From positions 1 through 12,130 of the forward strand of contig DBIX01000017.1 in NCBI GenBank assembly GCA_002297005.1: 12,130 nucleotides of DNA, in the 5' to 3' direction. Position 1 is the stretch's first letter, and the number at the start of each line of letters is the position of its first letter. The notes under the pieces were generated by a model, which was not told the origin of the DNA, did not search any database, and saw nothing but the letters and a program-made list of their open reading frames with translations. The translations under genes were made by a program, and so were the position numbers. This DNA is from Cyanobacteria bacterium UBA791. Its GTDB lineage: Bacteria; Cyanobacteriota; Vampirovibrionia; Gastranaerophilales; Gastranaerophilaceae. Of the stretch, positions 6,114-12,130 are shown piece by piece.

Positions 6114-7044
6114 TCAAATACACTCCTCTTATAGCTCTAATCTTTTCTACTATCTTTTCACGAAAATCTAAAGGCTCTAAAACAACGCAACGTTTCCCAA
6201 AATTTAAAACATTCTGCATCATAATAAATTCATTTGGAGCAGAAGCCTCAAGGATTAAATCATCACCTGAAATCTCTACGACTTTTTCATTATTTGAAAG
6301 AGCATAATTTTCTTCTTTTATATTTAACAATTTGTATTTAGCAATGAAAGGCTTACTCTTTTCCTCTGCTTTTTTAATATTAACATTTATGATACTTAAA
6401 ATATTTTCAACCTTAAAGAAAGCATTTTTCATATATCTAGTATCAATACAGAATAAATACAGTTTGTTATGACGGAATGCAACCTTTTGAGCAATAAGCT
6501 CGTATTGTTTTATTACACCAACTCTCGGTCTATAACTAATTGTGATTTTGTAATTTGAATTTGCATAATGTATTAAACTTTTTACTAGGTCTTTATTATA
6601 GCTAGAAAGTTTAGAGATTTTTCTAATTTCTTCGTTTAATTCATCATTATTAGAATATTTGATAATCTTTTCGAAGAAAGAGTCTATCGCAAATAGTTCT
6701 TCGAAATTAAAATCCTCATAAAATCTGTTATATATTTTCTTAAAAGCATTTATTTGAGATTTTTTTAACTCAATATCAAATGGATGTTTTAATAAAACAT
6801 AAGGATAATTCATTTTTGTCGCATAAGAAATTTCACAACCAGCATCTCTTAAAGCATTAATATCATTTCTTACAGTATCATCCGATACATCTTTAATTAA
6901 TGGGTGCTTTTCATATTCAGACATAATTTCTTCTAACGTTCTTGAAGCTTCTAAAAGCAAAGAAAACAAAATAATGATACGCATACCCGTAGCATTAAGT
7001 TGCAAAAGTTCTATGTTTTCTGCATTTTTAAATTCAAATTCCAT
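6100..7044 (-). CDS. WYL-domain transcriptional regulator (first of a pair)
   Basis: A second HTH-WYL-WCX regulator of 314 aa. The winged helix spans about 20-85 (MRIIILFSLLLEASRTLEEI, then DDTVRNDINALRDAGCEI). The WYL fold lies at about 165-220 with LYL (195-197) in place of WYL and poor conservation of the basic groove residues (NAFFKVENI). A WCX-like C-terminus includes NEFIMMQNVLNFGKRC and ends in KIVEKIRAI. An in-frame ATG at 7095 would add 17 residues, but it lacks a ribosome site and would leave only 43 nt between divergent genes. The ATG at 7044 has a -10 TATCAT six nt upstream and is preferred. Its divergence from spmA/spmB makes those genes, or its own operon, the likely targets. 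Confidence 0.83.
   Translation of the reverse strand: MEFEFKNAENIELLQLNATGMRIIILFSLLLEASRTLEEIMSEYEKHPLIKDVSDDTVRNDINALRDAGCEISYATKMNYPYVLLKHPFDIELKKSQINAFKKIYNRFYEDFNFEELFAIDSFFEKIIKYSNNDELNEEIRKISKLSSYNKDLVKSLIHYANSNYKITISYRPRVGVIKQYELIAQKVAFRHNKLYLFCIDTRYMKNAFFKVENILSIINVNIKKAEEKSKPFIAKYKLLNIKEENYALSNNEKVVEISGDDLILEASAPNEFIMMQNVLNFGKRCVVLEPLDFREKIVEKIRAIRGVYLNEEK
6123..6128 (-). promoter_or_regulatory. Shine-Dalgarno site of the second WYL gene
   Basis: GAGGAG on the minus strand lies 9 nt before the ATG at 6113 and inside the last codons of the upstream WYL gene. It supports translation re-initiation within one operon. Confidence 0.7.
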
Positions 7045-7050
7045 ACGAGT

Positions 7051-7080
7051 ATGATACCATTTTGAACCCTTACTAGGCAA
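7051..7080 (-). promoter_or_regulatory. Promoter for the WYL pair, abutting the start codon
   Basis: On the minus strand, -35 TTGCCT (7075-7080) and -10 TATCAT (7051-7056) are 18 nt apart. The -10 ends 6 nt before the ATG at 7044 and no ribosome site is visible, so the message would be leaderless. The -35 resembles the TTGCCA used upstream of the methyltransferase. It lies inside the 7095-start version of the gene, which is one reason to prefer 7044. Confidence 0.45.
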
Positions 7081-7102
7081 TTTTTTAAAAATCATTAAGA
7101 TT

Positions 7103-7131
7103 TTGGTTAAAAGAGAAAAAAATGTTTAAAT
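7103..7131 (+). promoter_or_regulatory. Weak promoter candidate for spmA
   Basis: TTGGTT (7103-7108) and TTAAAT (7126-7131) are 17 nt apart, with TG one base ahead of the -10. The -10 ends 7 nt before the ATG at 7139. Both hexamers are imperfect. No AGGAG-like site occurs near the start; only an A/G-rich stretch lies 19-28 nt upstream of it. Confidence 0.35.
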
Positions 7132-7138
7132 AGAAACT

Positions 7139-7720
7139 ATGAACTACATATTTTATGGATTAATAGTATTATCAATAATATTTGGAGCTATAAATGGCAA
7201 ACTTGATGCCGTTGTAAACTCAATTCTTACAGGTGCAGAATTAAGCGTAAAAGTTGCTTTTTCTCTAATTGGGATAATGGCGTTTTGGCTTGGAATAATG
7301 AAAATTGCACAGGACTGTGGATTTGTAAAATTTGTTGCTAAACTTTTAAAACCAATAACGAAAATTTTATTCAAGGATATAAAATCTGATAGCGAAGCTA
7401 TTGGAGATATAGCGATGAATTTTACAGCAAACGCTCTTGGACTTACTAACGCTGCAACACCTATTGGTATAAAAGCTATGCAAGAACTTCAAGAGGTTAA
7501 CAAAGATAAAGATTCAGCCTCTGATGCTATGTGCATGTTTTTGGGAATGAATACTGCCGGATTTCAATTAGTTCCAGCAACTGTTATTGCAGTACTTGTT
7601 TCTATTGGATATAACAATCCAGCTACAATTATTTTACCAGTTCTAATAGTTACAAGCATATCTTTTGCAAGTGCTATTTTAATTGCACTTATACTTAAAA
7701 GATTTTGGAGGGTTCAATAA
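7139..7720 (+). CDS. spmA: Gate-domain membrane protein, SpmA-like
   Basis: Resembles SpmA of Bacillus, one half of a two-protein membrane unit of the nucleoside-recognition Gate superfamily. The 193-aa length matches the family. An N-terminal helix (1-20) is followed by VAFSLIGIMAFWLGIMKIAQ (39-58), the family block NFTANALGLTNAATPIGIKA (94-113), FLGMNTAGFQLVPATVIAVL (134-153) and a final helix at about 166-187. The N-terminus aligns by eye with known SpmA starts, supporting ATG 7139. SpmA is linked to spore-core dehydration in Bacillus, but homologues occur widely in bacteria that do not sporulate, and no other sporulation gene is in view, so a general transport or membrane role is more likely here. 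The next gene, spmB, overlaps its stop by one base. The divergent WYL pair is the obvious candidate regulator. Confidence 0.9.
   Translation: MNYIFYGLIVLSIIFGAINGKLDAVVNSILTGAELSVKVAFSLIGIMAFWLGIMKIAQDCGFVKFVAKLLKPITKILFKDIKSDSEAIGDIAMNFTANALGLTNAATPIGIKAMQELQEVNKDKDSASDAMCMFLGMNTAGFQLVPATVIAVLVSIGYNNPATIILPVLIVTSISFASAILIALILKRFWRVQ
7707..7712 (+). promoter_or_regulatory. Shine-Dalgarno site fixing the spmB start
   Basis: GGAGGG lies 7 nt before ATG 7720. An in-frame TTG at 7705 overlaps this site and is rejected as the start. Confidence 0.75.
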
Positions 7721-8250
7721 TGACCTCGATTTTGAACACTATTTCAACATGGATTTTACCAGTTATTATATTAACAATATTGACGATTGGATTAATAAAG
7801 AAAGTTCCTATTTATGAAAGCTTTACTGAGGGTGCAAAAGACGGTTTTAAAGTTAGTGTAAACATAATTCCATACTTAGTTGCAATTATTGTTGCTATCT
7901 CAATGCTAAGAGCATCAGGCTTTATTGATACTCTTGGAATAATGTTTAGCGGTATTCTTGAAGCCTTAAAAGTACCCGTAGAAGTTTTACCGATAATGAT
8001 TGTACGTTCATTATCAGGTTCTGCAGCTCTTGGTATTTTCTCTGATATTGCAAATACCCTTGGACCAGATTCATATGCCACAAAACTTGCAGCAGTTATG
8101 GTAGGAAGTAGTGAAACAACTTTTTACGTACTTGCAGTATACTTTGGCTCTGTTGGTATCAAAAAATTCAGATACGCTGTTCTAACTGGTATACTTGCAG
8201 ATATTATAGGGATTGTGGTAGCAATTTTTGTATGTCAGCTTCTTGTTTAG
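7720..8250 (+). CDS. spmB: Gate-domain membrane protein, SpmB-like
   Basis: The partner of the preceding gene. At 176 aa it has the usual SpmB length, with hydrophobic helices at about 8-27, 47-65, 87-95 and 152-175. Family-typical blocks are YESFTEGAKDGFK (32-44), IVRSLSGSAALGIF (94-107) and GSSETTFYVLAVYFGSVGIKK (129-149). SpmA and SpmB together correspond to the two Gate domains that are fused in some other bacterial proteins, and probably form one membrane complex. The start at 7720 is chosen for its GGAGGG and for the TAATG overlap with spmA. The last 47 nt overlap the end of a convergent zinc-ribbon gene on the other strand. The transported or bound molecule is unknown; a nucleoside-like compound is suggested only by the superfamily name. 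Confidence 0.9.
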   Translation: MTSILNTISTWILPVIILTILTIGLIKKVPIYESFTEGAKDGFKVSVNIIPYLVAIIVAISMLRASGFIDTLGIMFSGILEALKVPVEVLPIMIVRSLSGSAALGIFSDIANTLGPDSYATKLAAVMVGSSETTFYVLAVYFGSVGIKKFRYAVLTGILADIIGIVVAIFVCQLLV

Positions 8251-8581
8251 CATCAACCCAGCTTTGAGTGTAAGATTCTTGAGTTTTTGAACAGAATACT
8301 TTTTTAACAACAACTGCAAAGTTAACGTCAAAGAAATTAATTTGAGGTAATCTTTCTACTGTAAATTCACTTGAACCGCAATTATGACAATAGTTATCAG
8401 CAGGAATAATTTTGCCATTTTTAACTATACTTTTATGTTTAACTCCGCAACAAGCACATCTTGTAATGTACCATTGATTTTCAATAAGTTCACCACAATC
8501 TGGACAGTATTCTAAATCTAAAGCTGGATCAACTTTGTCATGGTTACAACGGTGTGCATTAAATAAAAAATCAAAAATCAT
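8204..8581 (-). CDS. Small multi-zinc-ribbon protein of unknown function
   Basis: No named family is recognised. Counting from M1 at 8581, the 125-aa protein carries an N-terminal His/Cys cluster (H10-x-C12-x-H14), then CPDC (26-29), CACC (42-45) and CHNC (65-68), with a lone Cys at 97. The CPDC/CACC and CHNC pairs suggest one or two zinc ribbons. The C-terminal third is a plain region with VNFAVVVKKVFC and a Gln/Lys-rich helix. There is no membrane segment. Two consecutive ATGs occur; the second (8581) lies 6 nt after AGGAG and the first only 3 nt, so the second is preferred. The gene is divergent from ndk across about 140 nt, and a TTGACT at 8647-8652 (minus strand) is a possible -35. Its 3' end overlaps spmB by 47 nt tail to tail. 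A nucleic-acid-binding or adaptor role is possible. Confidence 0.75.
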   Translation of the reverse strand: MIFDFLFNAHRCNHDKVDPALDLEYCPDCGELIENQWYITRCACCGVKHKSIVKNGKIIPADNYCHNCGSSEFTVERLPQINFFDVNFAVVVKKVFCSKTQESYTQSWVDAKQEADIQKLLPQSL

Positions 8582-8587
8582 CATAAA

Positions 8588-8592
8588 CTCCT
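8588..8592 (-). promoter_or_regulatory. Shine-Dalgarno site of the zinc-ribbon gene
   Basis: AGGAG on the minus strand, 6 nt before the second of two consecutive ATGs. It decides between 8584 and 8581 as the start. Confidence 0.6.
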
Positions 8593-8707
8593 TTTTCTAT
8601 CTTCATCATTTCGCCAACATGTTTTATTTAAGAATTATTTTTTAAAAGTCAACATTTTATTTAAAAATAAATTTGTTTATGTTTAAATTGAAATGGATTT
8701 AAGAAAA

Positions 8708-8713
8708 GAGGAG
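8708..8713 (+). promoter_or_regulatory. Shine-Dalgarno site of ndk
   Basis: GAGGAG lies 8 nt before ATG 8722, a strong and well-spaced site. The upstream region 8585-8707 is very AT-rich; promoter-like hexamers can be found in it but none stands out for ndk. Confidence 0.75.
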
Positions 8714-8721
8714 ATATACAA

Positions 8722-9189
8722 ATGCCTACAGAAAGAACATTCGTTGCAATTAAACCTGATGCCGTACAAAGAGGTTTAATGGGAAAAATCATAACAAGAT
8801 TTGAAGAAAAAGGTTTTAAAATTATTGCAATGAAAATGCTTGAAGTTACCCCAGAACAAGCTGCAAGTCACTATGCAGAACACAAAGGAAAACCATTCTA
8901 CGAAGGTTTAGTACAATTTATTACTTCAGCCCCAATCGTTGCAATGGTTGTAGAAGGTTTAGATGCAATCGCTGAAATTAGACACATCGTTGGTGCTACA
9001 AACCCTGATAAAGCTGACGTTGGTTCAATTAGAGCTGATTACTCACCACTTATGAAATGTAATTGTATCCATGCTTCTGACTGTGTTGAATCAGCAGAAA
9101 GAGAAATGGCAATCTACTTTGACGTAGAAAAAGAACTTTGCACAAACTGGAAAACTATGATGGAAGTTGTTTTAGATGGATTACAATAA
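8722..9189 (+). CDS. ndk: Nucleoside diphosphate kinase
   Basis: Transfers the gamma phosphate from ATP to nucleoside diphosphates through a phosphohistidine, balancing cytosolic NTP and dNTP pools. The sequence is typical: ERTFVAIKPDAVQRGLMG at 4-21 with the ATP-contacting K11, the RHIVGATNP block (87-95), GSIRADY (101-107), and the active-site motif NCIHASDCVESAEREMAIYF (114-133) with catalytic H117. At 155 aa it is slightly longer than the 140-150 of most bacterial Ndk, mainly at the C-terminus. Two small departures from the commonest sequence are IRADY for IRGDF and the Cys in NCIH, neither of which should block activity. It is followed by tgt, which begins 14 nt before its end, so the two genes are probably one transcript. 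Confidence 0.97.
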   Translation: MPTERTFVAIKPDAVQRGLMGKIITRFEEKGFKIIAMKMLEVTPEQAASHYAEHKGKPFYEGLVQFITSAPIVAMVVEGLDAIAEIRHIVGATNPDKADVGSIRADYSPLMKCNCIHASDCVESAEREMAIYFDVEKELCTNWKTMMEVVLDGLQ

Positions 9190-10312
9190 AGAACACGACT
9201 ATTTTAGTTACGAATTAACTCATATTGATAAAAAAACAGGTGCAAGAGCTGGTGTATTAACAACTCCGCATGGACAAATAAAAACTCCAATCTTTATGCC
9301 TGTTGGGACAAATTCGTCTGTAAAAATGCTTACAAATCACCATTTGTATGAAACAGAAGCTCAAATTATTTTAGCTAACTCTTATCACTTGTATTTAAGA
9401 GCTGGTTCAAAAAGAGTTAAAGAATTTGGGGGAATACATGGCTGGATGAACTGGGATAAACCAGTTTTAACAGATTCTGGAGGATTTCAAGTATTCTCAC
9501 TTGCTGATTTAAGAAAAATCACGGAAGACGGTGTACATTTTAGAGATCCAAAAGATGGAAAAGAACATTTTATATCACCAGAAATATCAATGGAAATTCA
9601 ACAAGATATTGGGGCAGATATAATTATGGCTTTCGACGTATGCTCACCATATCCTTGTACTCACGAGGAAGCAAAACTTGCGATGGAAAGAACTCATAGA
9701 TGGTTAGAAAGATGCTACCACTCAAAAACAAATCCTAAACAAGCCTTGTTCCCAATTGTACAAGGGGCATTCTTTGACGATTTGAGAGCAGAAAGTGCAA
9801 AAGTTATTTCAACTTTTGACTCTGTTGGCTATGCAATTGGGGGATTGAGCGTTGGCGAAACAAAAGATATAATGAATCATTTTGTTGAATTCACAGCTCC
9901 ACTATTGCCACCAGAAAAGCCAAGATATTTAATGGGGGTTGGAACACCTGAAGATTTACTTGACGGTATCAAACGTGGTGTTGATATGTTTGACTGCGTT
10001 CTTCCTACAAGAAATGCTAGACATGGTTCATTCTTTACTTACCAAGGTAAGAAAAATATCAAAAACGCTCAATTTGCAGATGACAAATCACCATTAGATG
10101 ATAATTGTAATTGTTATGCTTGCAGAAACCATTCAAAAGCGTATATTAGACATCTTTATAGATGTGGTGAAGCAACAGCCCAAACTTTATTATCTATTCA
10201 TAATCTTCATTTCTTGATAGATTTCTCTCAAAAATGTAGAGAGGCTATTTTAGAAGACAGATTTGAAGAATTCTATAATGAACATTATGATAATTTTACA
10301 AAGAAAAAATAA
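9176..10312 (+). CDS. tgt: tRNA-guanine transglycosylase (queuosine pathway)
   Basis: Exchanges the wobble guanine of GUN-anticodon tRNAs (Asp, Asn, His, Tyr) for preQ1, the key insertion step of queuosine synthesis. Diagnostic sites are present: the LTDSGGFQVFS block with D100, FDVC with D154, the GGLSVGE substrate loop (222-228), the nucleophile D273 in GVDMFDCVLPTRNARHG (268-284), and zinc ligands C311, C313, C316 and H342 (CxCxxC then His after 25 residues). The length of 378 aa is normal. One substitution is V155 where Glu is common (FDEC), which is probably tolerated. The first ATG (9176) lies inside ndk, 14 nt before its stop, with a weak GGAAG upstream. No other queuosine gene is in the window, so whether preQ1 is made or salvaged cannot be said. 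A strong hairpin follows. Confidence 0.97.
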   Translation: MDYNKEHDYFSYELTHIDKKTGARAGVLTTPHGQIKTPIFMPVGTNSSVKMLTNHHLYETEAQIILANSYHLYLRAGSKRVKEFGGIHGWMNWDKPVLTDSGGFQVFSLADLRKITEDGVHFRDPKDGKEHFISPEISMEIQQDIGADIIMAFDVCSPYPCTHEEAKLAMERTHRWLERCYHSKTNPKQALFPIVQGAFFDDLRAESAKVISTFDSVGYAIGGLSVGETKDIMNHFVEFTAPLLPPEKPRYLMGVGTPEDLLDGIKRGVDMFDCVLPTRNARHGSFFTYQGKKNIKNAQFADDKSPLDDNCNCYACRNHSKAYIRHLYRCGEATAQTLLSIHNLHFLIDFSQKCREAILEDRFEEFYNEHYDNFTKKK

Positions 10313-10320
10313 TAACAAAT

Positions 10321-10353
10321 AAAGAGGTTACATTTTAAAGGTAACCTCTTTCT
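10321..10353 (+). terminator. Rho-independent terminator after tgt, possibly bidirectional
   Basis: An 11-bp perfect stem, AAAGAGGTTAC (10321-10331) with GTAACCTCTTT (10341-10351), and a 9-nt loop begins 9 nt after the tgt stop. The closing A-T pairs supply short U tracts on both strands, so it may also end the convergent gene at 10385. Confidence 0.8.
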
Positions 10354-10384
10354 ATAAGAACTCTCTTATTCTCTAATTAATGTT

Positions 10385-10774
10385 TTACGCAATAAGTACT
10401 TTTTGTTTTTGAGCATTTTGCTCTTCCATTGCTTGTCTTGTTGCCATATTAGCAAGTGTTCCATTTATAACACCATTTGCAACGCCAATACCTACACCAA
10501 CAGCAATAGTTGTAGCAAGTCCGCTATCTGTTTTTAAAGCTTTATTTAATAAACCATTTGCCACCATAACAAGACCAGCTGAAGCAAGACCTGCAACAGC
10601 ACCTAATGGCAAAGCTTTCTTTAATGAAATTTTATCTACTTGTGTTTTTTCAAATTTATCTTCTTGTGGCTGAGAACAACATCCGCAATTACATGCTTGT
10701 TGTTTTGGTGCATGATTATGTTCTACACAACCACAATTACAATTATGAATAACTTTTGGGGCTATTTTAAGCAT
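10385..10774 (-). CDS. Small protein: Cys/His-rich head plus glycine-rich membrane hairpin
   Basis: No known family is recognised. The 129-aa protein has an N-terminal metal-binding-like head with the motif CNCGC twice (12-16 and 28-32), plus C33 and His at 10, 19 and 21. A charged linker (about 36-55) leads to two hydrophobic, Gly/Ala/Val-rich segments at about 55-75 and 85-108, resembling a glycine-zipper hairpin. The C-terminus is polar and Gln-rich (QAMEEQNAQKQK). There is no signal peptide, so the Cys head is probably cytosolic, with the hairpin inserted in or against the membrane. GGAGA lies 7 nt before the ATG. The gene stands alone between the tgt terminator and the next downstream-facing gene. 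Metal storage, sensing or delivery at the membrane is one possibility, by inference only. Confidence 0.72.
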   Translation of the reverse strand: MLKIAPKVIHNCNCGCVEHNHAPKQQACNCGCCSQPQEDKFEKTQVDKISLKKALPLGAVAGLASAGLVMVANGLLNKALKTDSGLATTIAVGVGIGVANGVINGTLANMATRQAMEEQNAQKQKVLIA

Positions 10775-10861
10775 AATTTATCTCCATATTATGCTTATAT
10801 AAAAAGCCTAATAAAAATTTTTGCTACTTAGAGTTACATATCGTTACAAAAGATTATCCAT

Positions 10862-10887
10862 AAAAAAAACCTCATAAATTTGAGGTT
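10862..10887 (-). terminator. Rho-independent terminator of the large Ser/Thr/Asn-rich gene
   Basis: On the minus strand, a 7-bp stem AACCTCA (10868-10874) with TGAGGTT (10881-10887) and a 6-nt loop is followed by an uninterrupted run of Ts (the A-run at 10862-10869 on the plus strand). It lies 4 nt after the stop codon. This is a typical intrinsic terminator. Confidence 0.85.
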
Positions 10888-10891
10888 CTTT

Positions 10892-12130
10892 TTAGCCGTT
10901 TTGACAGTATGTAAATGATCTTTCGATATTCTTATCAATCAAGCTTTGTACTGAGCTTTGTTCTGTTTGTAATGCACTCAAGTCCGCTTGGATTGATGTT
11001 TGTTTGATGCTTATTCTCTTTTCTTCTGATTCGGTACTTTGCATTTCTTTTTTGTACCATCTTTCGATTTTTTCATTTTCATCATCTACATCTTTTGCAA
11101 GTCCTTTTTTCAAGTCTTCATTTTCACTTGCAAGTTTTCCATCTATTTTTAGATTATTGTTTTCTAACTGTGCATTCATGTATGCTCTATTTGTAATTTG
11201 GTCATCAACTACATATCCATTACATGCTTGGTTATAGATTTGTAAGTAATATTTTGCTGCTTTTACTGTTTTTTCATCATTTACTGTTCCATCTTCATTG
11301 ATTGATCCTGATTTTCCTGTTGATGAAATTGTTCCTTCTAGTATTGATGTAACATCTGCAGTTGGAGTTAATGATGTATTTGGAGTTTTTACTGTTTCAG
11401 TTACTGTTTCAGTTTTATTTGCTTCTGCTGGATAACCACCATTCAATACATATGATTTTGTTAATCCTTGTTGTTGACAATATTTATTAACTGCAGTAGT
11501 CCAAGATGCGTAATTATAACCCTTTTCATTTTGGTCATCACCTAATACAGAACCGTCTTCAAGAATTAATTTTTCTTGGAATCTATTATTTCTATTTGTT
11601 CTATCAGTATCATATTCTTGTCTAATATCATAGGCATAATTATTATTTTTATTTAAACCTGGTTTTGCTGGTTGAGTACCAAAGTTTTCTGCAACATATT
11701 CTCTTGCAGCATCATATTTATCTCTCAATGCTTGAGCTTCTGCTGTCAATTGAGTTTTTGTTGTAGTTTTTGCAGTTGTAGTATTATTACTTGTTCCTTT
11801 TGTATTATTTGTACCACTTGTAGCAGGAGTTGATGTTGCTTTACTTTGTGAAGCTTTATACCAATCTGTTGTTCTATCACCTGTTATTTGTGCTACGAAT
11901 GCATTAAATCCTGTTGCACTTCCTTTTGGTTTTCCGCTTGTTGCTAGGTATGCACTTTGCATTGCCATTCCATATGCACCATCTAATACTATTTTATTTT
12001 CAGAATTTGTTACAAATACTGGATTATCTAATCCTGCTGTTAACCCTGATGCTCCCATTAAATCTGAATATGTAAATTGATCATTTCCATTGTATGAATA
12101 ATTTACTGCATTCTTTCTATAATCATATTC
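10892..12130 (-). CDS. Large Ser/Thr/Asn-rich protein with C-terminal coiled coil (5'-partial)
   Basis: The reading frame stays open to the window edge: 24 codons before the first internal ATG (12058) encode a plausible continuation (including RKNAVNYSYNGNDQFTYSDL), so the real start lies outside and 412 residues are visible. No known domain is recognised. In window numbering, residues 1-96 are a compact-looking part. About 97-127 is a Thr/Ser/Asn linker, and 128-175 is charged and helical. A mixed region contains a second Thr-rich linker at about 238-257. About 283-409 is long and helical, ending in a coiled coil with heptad-like spacing (SIKQTSIQADLSALQTEQ, then SLIDKNIERSF). Cys is rare. 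Such architecture suggests a surface or filament-associated structural protein, possibly of a lineage-specific family related in style to the acidic protein at 4255. A terminator follows. Confidence 0.75.
   Translation of the reverse strand, partial: EYDYRKNAVNYSYNGNDQFTYSDLMGASGLTAGLDNPVFVTNSENKIVLDGAYGMAMQSAYLATSGKPKGSATGFNAFVAQITGDRTTDWYKASQSKATSTPATSGTNNTKGTSNNTTTAKTTTKTQLTAEAQALRDKYDAAREYVAENFGTQPAKPGLNKNNNYAYDIRQEYDTDRTNRNNRFQEKLILEDGSVLGDDQNEKGYNYASWTTAVNKYCQQQGLTKSYVLNGGYPAEANKTETVTETVKTPNTSLTPTADVTSILEGTISSTGKSGSINEDGTVNDEKTVKAAKYYLQIYNQACNGYVVDDQITNRAYMNAQLENNNLKIDGKLASENEDLKKGLAKDVDDENEKIERWYKKEMQSTESEEKRISIKQTSIQADLSALQTEQSSVQSLIDKNIERSFTYCQNG

Noticed and set aside
7045..7095. 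N-terminal extension of the first WYL gene to ATG 7095
   Set aside because: No ribosome site is present there, a promoter-like TTGCCT/TATCAT pair lies inside the extension, and it would leave only 43 nt for divergent promoters.
7812..8081. Open frame antisense to spmB
   Set aside because: It is opposite conserved spmB blocks and has no start signal or domain.
7139..8250. Evidence that the organism forms spores
   Set aside because: SpmA/SpmB homologues are common in non-sporulating bacteria and no other sporulation gene occurs in the window.
11004..11237. Ser/Phe-rich open frame antisense to the large partial gene
   Set aside because: Its composition is the mirror of a Glu/Lys/Asn-rich coiled-coil coding region; no ribosome site.
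1..12130. Mobile elements, CRISPR arrays or prophage genes
   Set aside because: No transposase, integrase, regularly spaced direct repeats or phage structural gene was seen on either strand.

Overview
The window is AT-rich bacterial chromosome with dense, short-spaced genes and no phage, transposon or CRISPR content. The mix suggests an uncultured, non-spore-forming gut-type bacterium. Gastranaerophilales (Melainabacteria/Vampirovibrionia) is my best guess, from the overall protein style: WYL pairs, SpmA/SpmB without other sporulation genes, and secreted or structural-looking proteins with a C-terminal helical tail. A low-GC Firmicute is the alternative. No 16S or other decisive marker is present.

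Region 1 (47-3784, + strand) is a tight four-gene cluster: a class I SAM methyltransferase, a histidine kinase core that begins directly at its H-box with no sensor region, a response regulator built as degenerate REC - degenerate GGDEF - canonical REC, and a short-chain dehydrogenase. Gaps are 22 nt, a 19-nt overlap and a 1-nt overlap, so kinase, regulator and dehydrogenase are probably coexpressed, and perhaps the methyltransferase too. A small three-helix membrane protein with a Cys-containing tail (3823-4245) follows behind its own promoter-like sequence.

Region 2 (4255-7044, - strand) holds an acidic Cys-free protein of unknown function, a tRNA with anticodon CAT, and two adjacent WYL-type transcriptional regulators that overlap by 14 nt. 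The WYL pair is divergent from spmA/spmB (7139-8250, + strand), the two halves of a Gate-domain membrane protein pair, and may control them.

Region 3 (8204-10312) contains a small zinc-ribbon protein convergent with spmB, then housekeeping genes ndk and tgt (overlapping by 14 nt), closed by a strong hairpin. Region 4 (10385-12130, - strand) holds a small Cys-rich/glycine-rich membrane protein and the C-terminal 412 residues of a large Ser/Thr/Asn-rich protein whose start lies beyond the window edge.

The most notable structural signal is at gene starts. Four genes (84, 973, 7044 on the - strand, and 7139) have a -10-like hexamer ending only 6-8 nt before the ATG and no convincing Shine-Dalgarno sequence. 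Other genes, several of them internal to operons (3823, 6113 on the - strand, 7720, 8581 on the - strand, 8722, 10774 on the - strand), have clear AGGAG-type sites. This suggests that leaderless and SD-led messages coexist. The most unusual gene content is the sensorless kinase / dual-receiver regulator / methyltransferase / dehydrogenase cluster.
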